DNA of 7,901 bases, taken from NCBI GenBank assembly GCA_934675225.1, contig CAKUQA010000045.1:1-7901 (forward strand), written 5' to 3'. A model generated the notes under the pieces. It searched no databases and had not been told where the DNA came from. It saw only the letters and a list, made by a program, of their open reading frames with translations. Below, one piece after another: positions 1 through 5,828 of this stretch. Source of the stretch: an uncultured Candidatus Melainabacteria bacterium (GTDB lineage Bacteria; Cyanobacteriota; Vampirovibrionia; Gastranaerophilales; Gastranaerophilaceae). Position 1 is the stretch's first letter. The number at the start of each line of letters is the position of its first letter. The position numbers and the translations under genes are program-made.

Positions 1-122
1 GAAAAGCTCCCCTATATAATGAGGAGCTGAATACTGAGCAATCAGAAGAGTTGAGGATTTACGTTTTTATAGTACACAATTTTTTTACATAAAACATTCA
101 ACAAAATATTTAAAATAGCAAC

Positions 123-160
123 AAAAAAATAGCCCCTAAGTACTAGAGACTATTTTTTTT
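123..160 (-). terminator. Rho-independent terminator of the secY operon
   Basis: Read on the minus strand, an 11-bp stem (154-144 with 138-128) closes a 5-nt loop and is followed by a run of seven T. Further A/T pairs extend the base. Two of the eleven pairs are G-U in the minus-strand RNA but would be C-A mismatches in a plus-strand RNA, so the hairpin is better suited to ending transcription from secY. It lies about 30 nt after the secY stop. The T run on the other side could still allow some bidirectional use. Confidence 0.85.
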
Positions 161-191
161 ATTGTTATTGAAAATAAGTTAAATGTTACAC

Positions 192-1529
192 TTATTCTTT
201 TAAGAATGATTCATAATTTCTTGCCAACAAGTGTGTTCTAACTTGATTAATCAAGTCAAGAGCAACACCAACCATGATGATTAATGAAGTCGCCCCAATA
301 CCTTGTATAGTTTTGATATTTGTAACATAACTAGCAAGTGATGGAACAAGAGCAATAATACCAAGTCCTAAAGCTCCGATAAATGTAGTTTTAGTTAAAA
401 TTTTATCTAAAGCTTCTGCTGTTGGTCTGCCGGGTTTAATTCCCGGAATAGATGAACCATATTTTTTTAAGTTATCAGCTATATCTTTTGGCTGCATATT
501 TGGCATAATTGATGCATAGAAAAAAGTTAATGCAAAAATTAATAAGAAATATAATACATAATATGGAATTCCTTCAGGACTCAAAACTTGAGTTAAATGA
601 ACTACCACATTTTTTACAGCCTCGCTCTTGAAATTAGCTTGTCCAACCAAACTTAAAATAGTTGATGGGAATAGCAAAATTGCAATAGCAAAGATAATAG
701 GCATTACACCACCTGGATTAAGCTTAAATGGAATAAATGAATTCATTCCGCCATAAACTTTATTCCCAACTTGTCTTTTAGGGTTAACAATAATAACTTT
801 TCTAACTGCTTCTTGCATAATAACGATAAATACCATAGCAGCAAAGAATATTAAAAGCAAAACCGCCAATCCTAATTGCATCATTGAATTGTTAGCAACA
901 ACCTGTGCAGTTCTTGATGCATATATAGGGATTCCTGACAAGATACCGATGAAGATAATTAAAGAACCTCCATTTCCGATACCTTTTTCTGTCATTAATT
1001 CAGAAATCCACATAACAAGAACAGAACCTGCTGTTAATACAACAATAGAACTGATAAAGAACATTATCGGATTAACATTAGGTAGTATAGCTCCAGGTAA
1101 GTGATGTAAATAAAGCATGAAGATTAAAGACTGAAACACAGCCAATACAACAGTAAATACTCTTGTATACTGAGAAAGTTTTCTTCTTCCTGCTTCACCT
1201 TCTTCTTTCTGTAATTTTTCCAAAGACGGAATAACAACAGAAACAAGTTGAACGATAATTGATGATGTGATATAAGGTCCAATTCCAAGTGCAAATATTG
1301 AAACTTTACCTAGCGCACCGCCTGAAAACAAATCAAGAAAACCTATGATATTGTTTCCTTGCGCGATGTTTGAAAAGATTTGGTTATTAATACCAAATAA
1401 AGGCATTTGAACTCCAAATCTAAATGCAGCAATCATTAAGAAAGTAAACAGAATTTTCTGTTTCAATCCTGATGCGTTCCACATTGACATCAAATCGTCT
1501 GTTGTAGGCATTTTCATTTGTGGTGCCAT
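192..1529 (-). CDS. secY: Preprotein translocase subunit SecY
   Basis: SecY is the channel subunit of the SecYEG translocase in the cytoplasmic membrane and moves unfolded proteins with SecA or the ribosome. The 445-residue length is normal for the family. About ten hydrophobic segments can be seen (roughly residues 24-44, 72-98, 122-142, 154-176, 186-204, 217-238, 273-297, 321-343, 381-400, 408-428). Family signatures are present: GIGPYITSSIIVQL at 82-95 and WISELMTEKGIGNGGSL at 174-190. The cytoplasmic C5 loop (351-374, ADNLKKYGSSIPGIKPG) carries Lys365 where E. coli has the important Arg357. The C-terminus ends at SFLKE, without the basic tail seen in many homologues. The start shares one base with the rplO stop (TAATG), so translation is probably coupled to L15. 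An AAAGG lies about 12 nt upstream inside rplO. adk or map, usual followers of secY, are absent before the terminator. Confidence 0.98.
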   Translation of the reverse strand: MAPQMKMPTTDDLMSMWNASGLKQKILFTFLMIAAFRFGVQMPLFGINNQIFSNIAQGNNIIGFLDLFSGGALGKVSIFALGIGPYITSSIIVQLVSVVIPSLEKLQKEEGEAGRRKLSQYTRVFTVVLAVFQSLIFMLYLHHLPGAILPNVNPIMFFISSIVVLTAGSVLVMWISELMTEKGIGNGGSLIIFIGILSGIPIYASRTAQVVANNSMMQLGLAVLLLIFFAAMVFIVIMQEAVRKVIIVNPKRQVGNKVYGGMNSFIPFKLNPGGVMPIIFAIAILLFPSTILSLVGQANFKSEAVKNVVVHLTQVLSPEGIPYYVLYFLLIFALTFFYASIMPNMQPKDIADNLKKYGSSIPGIKPGRPTAEALDKILTKTTFIGALGLGIIALVPSLASYVTNIKTIQGIGATSLIIMVGVALDLINQVRTHLLARNYESFLKE

Positions 1530-1975
1530 TATACTAACTCAACCTTTCCGCCTGCTTTTTCAATTTTTTCTTTAGCTGATGGAGTTACATAACAAGCTTT
1601 TACAGTAATAGCGTCTTTTAATTCTCCATTACCTAAAACTCTTAAACCAACACAAGATGGGTGAACTCTACCTGCTTCTTTTAGAATTTCTAAAGATACT
1701 TCTTTCATGCCATATTGAGCAATTCTACCAACATTAATTTCAGCATATTTCAATTGATTGATAAGTTTGAACCCTTTTAATTTTGGCATTTGTCTGTATC
1801 CTGGCATTTGACCACCTTCAAAACCTCTTTTAGCAGAGTTTCCTGAACGTTGTCCTTCACCGTTATGTCCACGGCAAGAAGTTTTACCATGGCCTGATGA
1901 ACGACCTCTACCAACTCTTTTTGATTTATGTGTTGCGCCTTCTGCAGGTCTTAAATCTTCTAATGTAATTGTCAT
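1529..1975 (-). CDS. rplO: 50S ribosomal protein L15
   Basis: L15 is a large-subunit protein that binds 23S rRNA late in assembly. The 148-residue length matches the family. The N-terminal basic, glycine-rich extension (residues about 18-45, KRVGRGRSSGHGKTSCRGHN) is the part that threads into rRNA, and the GFEGGQMPGYRQMPKLKGF stretch at about 51-69 is typical. The C-terminal globular part ends in the usual KAGGKVELV. A clear AAAGGA lies about 10 nt before the ATG. The gene lies between rpmD and secY as in the classic spc operon, overlapping secY by one base, but is separated from rpmD by an unusually long 157-bp spacer with several inverted repeats. Confidence 0.98.
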   Translation of the reverse strand: MTITLEDLRPAEGATHKSKRVGRGRSSGHGKTSCRGHNGEGQRSGNSAKRGFEGGQMPGYRQMPKLKGFKLINQLKYAEINVGRIAQYGMKEVSLEILKEAGRVHPSCVGLRVLGNGELKDAITVKACYVTPSAKEKIEKAGGKVELV

Positions 1976-1996
1976 TTTTTAATTTTCCTTTCTTAA

Positions 1997-2088
1997 ATTC
2001 GACTTAAAGTCGTTTACTCGCTTTCGCTATCGCAGCAATAAGCTGCTATACGCAATTTGTATTAATGAAAATCGAATAGTAAATTGTG
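1997..2088. repeat. Cluster of inverted repeats in the rpmD-rplO spacer
   Basis: Several short complementary segments fill this spacer. ATTCGA (1997-2002) pairs with TCGAAT (2072-2077), and TTTACT (2013-2018) pairs with AGTAAA (2078-2083), giving an interleaved A-B-A'-B' order. Local hairpins are CGACTT/AAGTCG (2000-2012, one-base centre), GCAGC/GCTGC (2032-2046) and CGCAATTT/AAATTGTG (2051-2058 with 2081-2088). Some are mutually exclusive. The block ends about 21 nt before the rplO ATG, just 5' of its Shine-Dalgarno. Arms are short and A/T-rich in part, and the sequence is not clearly related to the two elements upstream of rpmD and rpsE. Confidence 0.45.
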
Positions 2089-2132
2089 AGTATAAAATAT
2101 CAGATAATCACATTTACTAACTTTATCATTCA

Positions 2133-2324
2133 TTAATCAACAATTTGAACTAAATGAGGAACTTTATTAACCATGCCTAAAATAGTTGCACTGTTATAAT
2201 GTTCAACAACTTGGTTTTGTTTTCTTAATCCTAAACCTGCAACAACCCTACGTTGAGCTTCTGAAGCACCGATAAGGCTTTTTACAAGTTTAATTTTTAT
2301 TTGTTTTAATTCTGTTTTTGCCAT
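2133..2324 (-). CDS. rpmD: 50S ribosomal protein L30
   Basis: L30 is a small large-subunit protein. The 63-residue product matches the bacterial L30 family in size and pattern: IKIKLVKSLIGASEAQR near the start, then the GLGLRKQNQVVEH turn and a final VPHLVQIVD strand. AAAGGA lies about 9 nt upstream of the ATG. Its place between rpsE and rplO is the classic spc order. Oxygenic cyanobacteria and plastids lack L30, so its presence argues against that group but not against a non-photosynthetic relative. The spacer before it (122 bp) is long for this operon and holds an interleaved repeat. Confidence 0.97.
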   Translation of the reverse strand: MAKTELKQIKIKLVKSLIGASEAQRRVVAGLGLRKQNQVVEHYNSATILGMVNKVPHLVQIVD

Positions 2325-2347
2325 TTTTTATTTTCCTTTTTAATCTG

Positions 2348-2412
2348 TTATTCTAAGACTTTTTGAGATTCTTTGCTTAACAAGCTTAGAATAATGTATA
2401 CCGAAGAATCTC
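2348..2412. repeat. Interleaved inverted-repeat element, copy upstream of rpmD
   Basis: Arm A, TTATTCTAAG (2348-2357), is perfectly complementary to A' CTTAGAATAA (2385-2394). Arm B, GAGATTCTTTG (2365-2375), pairs with B' CGAAGAATCTC (2402-2412) at ten of eleven positions. The order is A-B-A'-B', so both stems together would form a pseudoknot-like fold, or two alternative hairpins. The element is recognisably the same as the one at 3101-3169: the blocks around ATTCT-AGACTTTT and the CCGAAGAA end line up. It ends about 23 nt before the rpmD ATG, beside its Shine-Dalgarno. Elements running from GTCATTCTGAG to CGAAGAATCTC are familiar to me as dispersed repeats in other genomes, but no search was done. 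Confidence 0.8.
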
Positions 2413-2446
2413 ACATTATCATTTATAAAATATCTTGGTCAATTAC

Positions 2447-3076
2447 CTAGTTAAGCAATTCTGCCATTGTCAAGCCACGTTTTGCAGCAACTTCTTTGAA
2501 CGGAGTTAAAGCTTTCAAAGCTTCCAATGTTGCATTAGCTGCGTTTAGAGGAGCTTTTGAACCTAAAGATTTAGCAAGAATATTTTCGATACCTGCAAGT
2601 TCAAGAACTAAACGAACAGCACCACCTGCAATAATACCTGTACCTTGAGATGCCGGTTTAAGCATTACAGAACCTGCACCTGATCTTCCTGTAACAGGAT
2701 GAGGAATAGTTGTTTTGAAAATAGGTACATTGATAAGATTTTTTCTACCGTCAGCAATAGCTTTTTGGATTGCGATAATAACTTCTGCTGCTTTAGCACA
2801 GCCAACGCCAACTTGACCTTTTTTATTACCAACAATAACAATTGCACGGAAGCTTAATTTTTTACCACCTTTAACAACTTTTGTTACACGGCTGATTTGA
2901 ACAACACGTTCAATCCATTCTGATTGAGGTTTTTCTTCAGTTGTTTCAATTTTCTTTTTACCACGACCACGTCTGCGTGAATGTTTTTCTTCAGCAGGAG
3001 CTTCTTCAACTGCTTCAACAGCTTCAGTTTTAGTTTCTTCTACTACTGCCATTTCTTCTTTGTTTTCTAAATCCAT
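2447..3076 (-). CDS. rpsE: 30S ribosomal protein S5, with extended charged N-terminus
   Basis: S5 is a small-subunit protein near the mRNA entry and decoding region, important for fidelity. The double-stranded RNA-binding signature is clear at residues about 64-99 ([20 protein letters not shown] onward), followed by the C-terminal domain ([20 protein letters not shown], then [16 protein letters not shown]). At 209 residues it is longer than E. coli S5 (about 167). Most of the excess is an N-terminal tail of about 50 residues: acidic and alanine-rich first (2-30), then a basic patch RRRGRGKKK (34-42). AAAGG about 9 nt upstream supports the first ATG; Met9 is an alternative. It is the first gene of this operon fragment, with its own promoter and a leader of roughly 175 nt. 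rplR, its usual upstream neighbour, is absent. Confidence 0.97.
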   Translation of the reverse strand: MDLENKEEMAVVEETKTEAVEAVEEAPAEEKHSRRRGRGKKKIETTEEKPQSEWIERVVQISRVTKVVKGGKKLSFRAIVIVGNKKGQVGVGCAKAAEVIIAIQKAIADGRKNLINVPIFKTTIPHPVTGRSGAGSVMLKPASQGTGIIAGGAVRLVLELAGIENILAKSLGSKAPLNAANATLEALKALTPFKEVAAKRGLTMAELLN

Positions 3077-3100
3077 TAATTTTTACCTTTCATAATATAA

Positions 3101-3169
3101 GTCGTCATTCTGAGACTTTTGAGGAAATTCTTCGCTTATATGCTCAGAACGACTATGCCGAAGAACTTC
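3101..3169. repeat. Interleaved inverted-repeat element, copy in the rpsE leader
   Basis: Arm A, TTCTGAG (3108-3114), pairs with A' CTCAGAA (3143-3149) and is extended after a 3-nt bulge by GTCG/CGAC (3101-3104 with 3150-3153). Arm B, TTCTTCG (3128-3134), pairs with B' CGAAGAA (3159-3165) and continues past one mismatch with GAA/TTC (3124-3126 with 3167-3169). Order and spacing match the copy before rpmD. One A-stem pair is G-C here (3112/3145) and A-T in the other copy (2355/2387), a compensatory change. The element ends 24 nt before the rpsE ATG. Confidence 0.8.
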
Positions 3170-3259
3170 ATTAAATTATTCAATTAAACAAATACACCAA
3201 AATAAAGCTTTTTAAAGCCATTGGTAAAGTATTCGCTTGTAACTTTTCTGACATAAAAT

Positions 3260-3288
3260 ATAATATCAATAAAAATATTAAAATGCAA
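3260..3288 (-). promoter_or_regulatory. Sigma-70-type promoter for rpsE-rpmD-rplO-secY
   Basis: On the minus strand, -35 TTGCAT (3288-3283), a 17-bp spacer and -10 TATTAT (3265-3260) preceded by an extended TGA. The -35 begins five bases after the prepilin stop codon. Initiation near 3253 would give a leader of about 177 nt containing the interleaved repeat. No terminator is visible between the prepilin gene and this promoter, so some read-through is possible. Confidence 0.7.
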
Positions 3289-3293
3289 GTATT

Positions 3294-3992
3294 TTATTTT
3301 ACTCTAAACGGATAATCTTTAGGTATTTTCCAATTATTGCGAGCAATTATAGCAGTGCAATATAATGGGTTAATATTCCCTTTTTTACACGAATAATATG
3401 CCCCATCTCTTAATTTTGATTCATTAATTGGTAATAATAAGGCATTTAAATATGGTTCAAATCCTTTTCCTGCATGTGGATCTAATTTATTGGTAACACC
3501 GGGAGCAAATCTGAATTCAAACATGCTTACTCCGCTCATAGTTCTAGATTCAACTTCTTCTGGAATAAAGTTTTTTGCATTAGGGTAGAAAAAATAGTCT
3601 TGGTTTGCACCTGTATTGGGTTTTACAGTTCCGTCATCAGTTTTATAATTACTTGTTTTTGTTATTAACACACTTCCATCAGCAAAATAAATACATAAAT
3701 AATCAAAGGAGCTACCATTAATTGTTTCTTTTTTTAGATATTTTATGTATGGATTAATATATTTATTAAAGAAGTCCGGACTATCAAAATCCCACAATTC
3801 TTTAGCGCCATTTTCTAATTCTGATTGAACAATAGCTTGATTCATGGTCGAATATACTTTTTTTAGCCTTGTTTCAACAACTTGGTTTCTGTAATCTTGC
3901 AATAAAGAAGGTAGGGTTAATGCGGCAACTACACCTATAATCCCTAAAGTTATTAACACTTCTGCTAAAGTAAAGCCCTTTAATTTCTTCAT
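3294..3992 (-). CDS. Type IV pilin-like / type II secretion pseudopilin protein
   Basis: The 232-residue product has a class III signal: MKKLKG followed by FTLAEVLITLGIIGVVAALT. Prepilin peptidase would cut after Gly6, leaving Phe at mature +1 (Phe7) and Glu at +5 (Glu11). The hydrophobic helix (7-30) anchors it in the inner membrane before assembly. The variable part has a strand-like FADGSVLITKT stretch (103-113) and ends in YCTAIIARNNWKIPKDYPF (211-229), a tail I recall from a large paralogous family in gut Melainabacteria and some Alphaproteobacteria. Three cysteines (100, 202, 212) could form a disulfide. The ATG at 3992 is chosen over 4049 because it sits 10 nt after AGGAGT and gives a correct leader. 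No pilus assembly gene is nearby, so its role (pilus, secretion, DNA uptake, adhesion) cannot be told. The divergent XRE gene may regulate it. Confidence 0.9.
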   Translation of the reverse strand: MKKLKGFTLAEVLITLGIIGVVAALTLPSLLQDYRNQVVETRLKKVYSTMNQAIVQSELENGAKELWDFDSPDFFNKYINPYIKYLKKETINGSSFDYLCIYFADGSVLITKTSNYKTDDGTVKPNTGANQDYFFYPNAKNFIPEEVESRTMSGVSMFEFRFAPGVTNKLDPHAGKGFEPYLNALLLPINESKLRDGAYYSCKKGNINPLYCTAIIARNNWKIPKDYPFRVK

Positions 3993-4028
3993 AAAAATTA
4001 TACTCCTATAAATCCTGATATATCTATA

Positions 4029-4057
4029 ATTATAACAAATAATCTCCAAAATAGCAA
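4029..4057 (-). promoter_or_regulatory. Promoter of the prepilin gene
   Basis: On the minus strand, -35 TTGCTA (4057-4052), a 17-bp spacer and a perfect -10 TATAAT (4034-4029) preceded by TGT, an extended -10. Initiation near 4022 would give a leader of about 30 nt that includes the AGGAGT ribosome binding site. Confidence 0.75.
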
Positions 4058-4078
4058 TATTTTTATTTCGATTATTTG
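4036..4078. promoter_or_regulatory. Candidate shared operator between prepilin and XRE genes
   Basis: CAAATAATC (4036-4044) and GATTATTTG (4070-4078) are a perfect 9-bp inverted repeat with 25 bp between. Each arm abuts the -10 of one divergent promoter, so the two read GATTATTTGTTATAAT toward the prepilin and GATTATTTGCTATATC toward the XRE gene. A dimeric XRE-family protein binding both arms could control both genes. Part of the match may simply reflect extended -10 sequence in AT-rich DNA. Confidence 0.5.
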
Positions 4079-4085
4079 CTATATC
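4077..4085 (+). promoter_or_regulatory. Possible extended -10 for a leaderless XRE transcript
   Basis: TGC-TATATC ends at 4085, which places the predicted transcription start at about 4092, next to the ATG at 4093. No convincing -35 is seen 17 bp upstream. Together with the lack of a Shine-Dalgarno this suggests a leaderless mRNA. Confidence 0.35.
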
Positions 4086-4092
4086 TTAATTT

Positions 4093-4317
4093 ATGACAAA
4101 GAAGATGAATAAGGTTTTTCATAAAAAATTTGGTCAAAGAGTTCGTTTTTTAAGAAAAGAACGAGGAATGACACAAGAACAATTAAGTTTTGAAATAGAT
4201 GCAGATAACTCATATATTGCAAATATAGAAAATGCGCACAGAGACATTCCTCTGTCACGCATTCGTCTGATTGCTAAAGCCCTAAATGTTGAACCTTATG
4301 AGCTTTTAAAGTTTTAA
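4093..4317 (+). CDS. Small XRE-family helix-turn-helix regulator
   Basis: A 74-residue protein that is almost only a Cro/C1-type HTH domain (residues about 14-72). FGQRVRFLRKERGMTQEQLS starts helices 1 and 2, NSYIANIENAHR (39-50) is the recognition helix region, and IAKALNVEPYELLKF closes the fold. Such stand-alone proteins bind DNA as dimers and often control their own gene and a neighbour; restriction-modification controller proteins have this size, but no such genes are seen here. No Shine-Dalgarno precedes the ATG; Met5 (4105) is an alternative start but has no better site. It is divergent from the prepilin gene, sharing an inverted repeat, and convergent with the mutase gene, the two stops overlapping by 4 bases (TTAA). 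The target is inferred from position only. Confidence 0.88.
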   Translation: MTKKMNKVFHKKFGQRVRFLRKERGMTQEQLSFEIDADNSYIANIENAHRDIPLSRIRLIAKALNVEPYELLKF

Positions 4318-5777
4318 TTATTTAATATTTTACCTAACATATCAAGCATAACTGATTTTAATTTTTCGCATTCTTCTTTTGTTTTGGCTTCAAATCTTAA
4401 TGTAAATACAGGTTCGGTATTACTTTGGCGAATTAGAGCAAAGCCTCCATCGAATACAATTCTCATGCCATCTAAAGTAATAATGTCTTTTATTGGTGAG
4501 TCAAAAATATTTTTGTTTGCCCCAATCATGGTTTGGATTTTTTCTAAAGTTGACTTTTTTAACTCATTTGGGCAAGGATATCTAACTTCTGAAGAAGAAT
4601 AAACTTCATCAAAAGGTTTTAGCATGTCAGAGATTTTGAAATTAGGATTATTTTTCTTATGTTTTGCAATAATTTCAATTATTCTACAACCTGCATACAC
4701 AGCATCATCAAAACCGTAATATCTGTCTTTAAAGAAAGTGTGTCCGCTCATTTCTCCGGCTAAAATAGCTCCGGTTTCTTTCATTTTATCTTTAATGTAG
4801 CCATGACCTGTTTTACACATAACAGCATGACCGCCAATTTTATCAATAGTGTCAAACAATACCTGTGAACATTTGACTTCACTTACTACAGTCGGAGATA
4901 TGTTTTTCTTTTTGCAATCTTCAATTAAGTCTTGTGCATATATTAGCAGTAATTTATCACCGGTCAAAAAGTGTCCTTCTGAATCGATAATTCCAATTCT
5001 GTCACTATCTCCGTCATAGGCAATACCTACATCAGCGTGTTCTTTTATAACGACATCTTTTAATGTGTCAAGAGTTTTTTCAACACTTGGGTTTGGGTGG
5101 TGGTTAGGAAAATTGCCATCAGGTTCAGAAAATAATTCTACAACTTCACAACCTAATTTTTTGTATAATTCCGGACCAACAACGCCACCTGTGGCATTTG
5201 CACTGTCTACAACTATTTTTACGCCTTCTCCAATTTTTCCGAAACGTTCTTCCATGTCCTTAATGTATGTTGGAATAATATTATAATTTTCAATTATTCC
5301 TGTTTTTTTAAGGGGTTCTGAAGGATTTTTCGGGAAATCTGTCCAATTTTTAAATGTAATATCTCGAACTTCTTTTATTTGTTGTTCTGTCAAAGTTCTT
5401 TTGTTGAAAGTCATTTTTAGTCCGTTATACTCTTTAGGGTTATGACTTGCTGTAATAATAGCAGCAGCAATAACATTGTATCCGGAAACTCCGACAACTT
5501 CAGAATAATAACCGATAGGAGTAGGCGCAAGTCCTAAATTGATTACATTTGCCCCCGTGGAGGTTATTCCATCAGATAAAGCTTTTTCTAAAGCAGGAGA
5601 GTGTAATCTGGCATCACGTGTAATTGTAATCCACATGTCAGATGCTTTTTTATCTGATTGTTGTTGTAACCACTCTACAAAACTTCTTCCTGTATTATAA
5701 AAAAGTTCCTCTGTTATATCTTCACCATAAATACCTCTGATATCATTTTTACCAAAAGCGTGTTCATATTTATTCAT
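4314..5777 (-). CDS. Phosphomannomutase/phosphoglucomutase (ManB/AlgC-like)
   Basis: An alpha-D-phosphohexomutase that interconverts sugar 6-phosphates and 1-phosphates, feeding GDP-mannose or UDP-glucose and hence surface polysaccharide or glycogen. All four active-site motifs are present in the 487-residue form: TASHNPKEYNG with phosphoserine Ser111, metal loop DGDSDR (255-260), sugar-binding GEMSGH (341-346) and phosphate-binding RQSNTEP (450-456). The RxSNT form fits PMM/PGM better than GlmM (usually SGTEP), but mannose versus glucose preference cannot be read from sequence. The ATG at 5777 has AGGGAGT about 9 nt upstream and gives the normal N-terminus (KNDIRGIYGED). The longer frame from 5840 would run into the divergent permease and adds an unlikely N-terminus. 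A weak promoter may lie at 5811-5840 (TTGAAA, 18 bp, TATTTT). Confidence 0.93.
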   Translation of the reverse strand: MNKYEHAFGKNDIRGIYGEDITEELFYNTGRSFVEWLQQQSDKKASDMWITITRDARLHSPALEKALSDGITSTGANVINLGLAPTPIGYYSEVVGVSGYNVIAAAIITASHNPKEYNGLKMTFNKRTLTEQQIKEVRDITFKNWTDFPKNPSEPLKKTGIIENYNIIPTYIKDMEERFGKIGEGVKIVVDSANATGGVVGPELYKKLGCEVVELFSEPDGNFPNHHPNPSVEKTLDTLKDVVIKEHADVGIAYDGDSDRIGIIDSEGHFLTGDKLLLIYAQDLIEDCKKKNISPTVVSEVKCSQVLFDTIDKIGGHAVMCKTGHGYIKDKMKETGAILAGEMSGHTFFKDRYYGFDDAVYAGCRIIEIIAKHKKNNPNFKISDMLKPFDEVYSSSEVRYPCPNELKKSTLEKIQTMIGANKNIFDSPIKDIITLDGMRIVFDGGFALIRQSNTEPVFTLRFEAKTKEECEKLKSVMLDMLGKILNN

Positions 5778-5803
5778 GTTTTTATACTCCCTAATCTTAT
5801 TTC

Positions 5804-5825
5804 TTATGTTAAAATAATAACATAA
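5804..5825. promoter_or_regulatory. 22-bp palindrome in the mutase-permease divergent gap
   Basis: TTATGTTA (5804-5811) and TAACATAA (5818-5825) form a perfect 8-bp inverted repeat around a 6-bp AT centre. It fills most of the 51-bp gap between two divergent genes and overlaps possible -10 sequences for both (TGT-TAAAAT at 5807-5815 on plus; AAAATA at 5811-5816 read as TATTTT on minus). Size and symmetry fit an operator for a dimeric repressor. No regulator gene adjoins it. Confidence 0.55.
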
Positions 5826-5828
5826 ACT

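Noticed and set aside
3..92. Open plus-strand frame that could be the C-terminal tail of a gene entering from the left (ends TAA at 90-92).
   Set aside because: Only 29 codons are visible with no recognisable motif, and the minus-strand ribosome binding site reading competes. It cannot be decided without sequence to the left.
3993..4049. Longer prepilin start at 4049.
   Set aside because: It would place 19 residues before the MKKLKG leader, spoil the short class III signal, and cover the likely -10 and transcription start.
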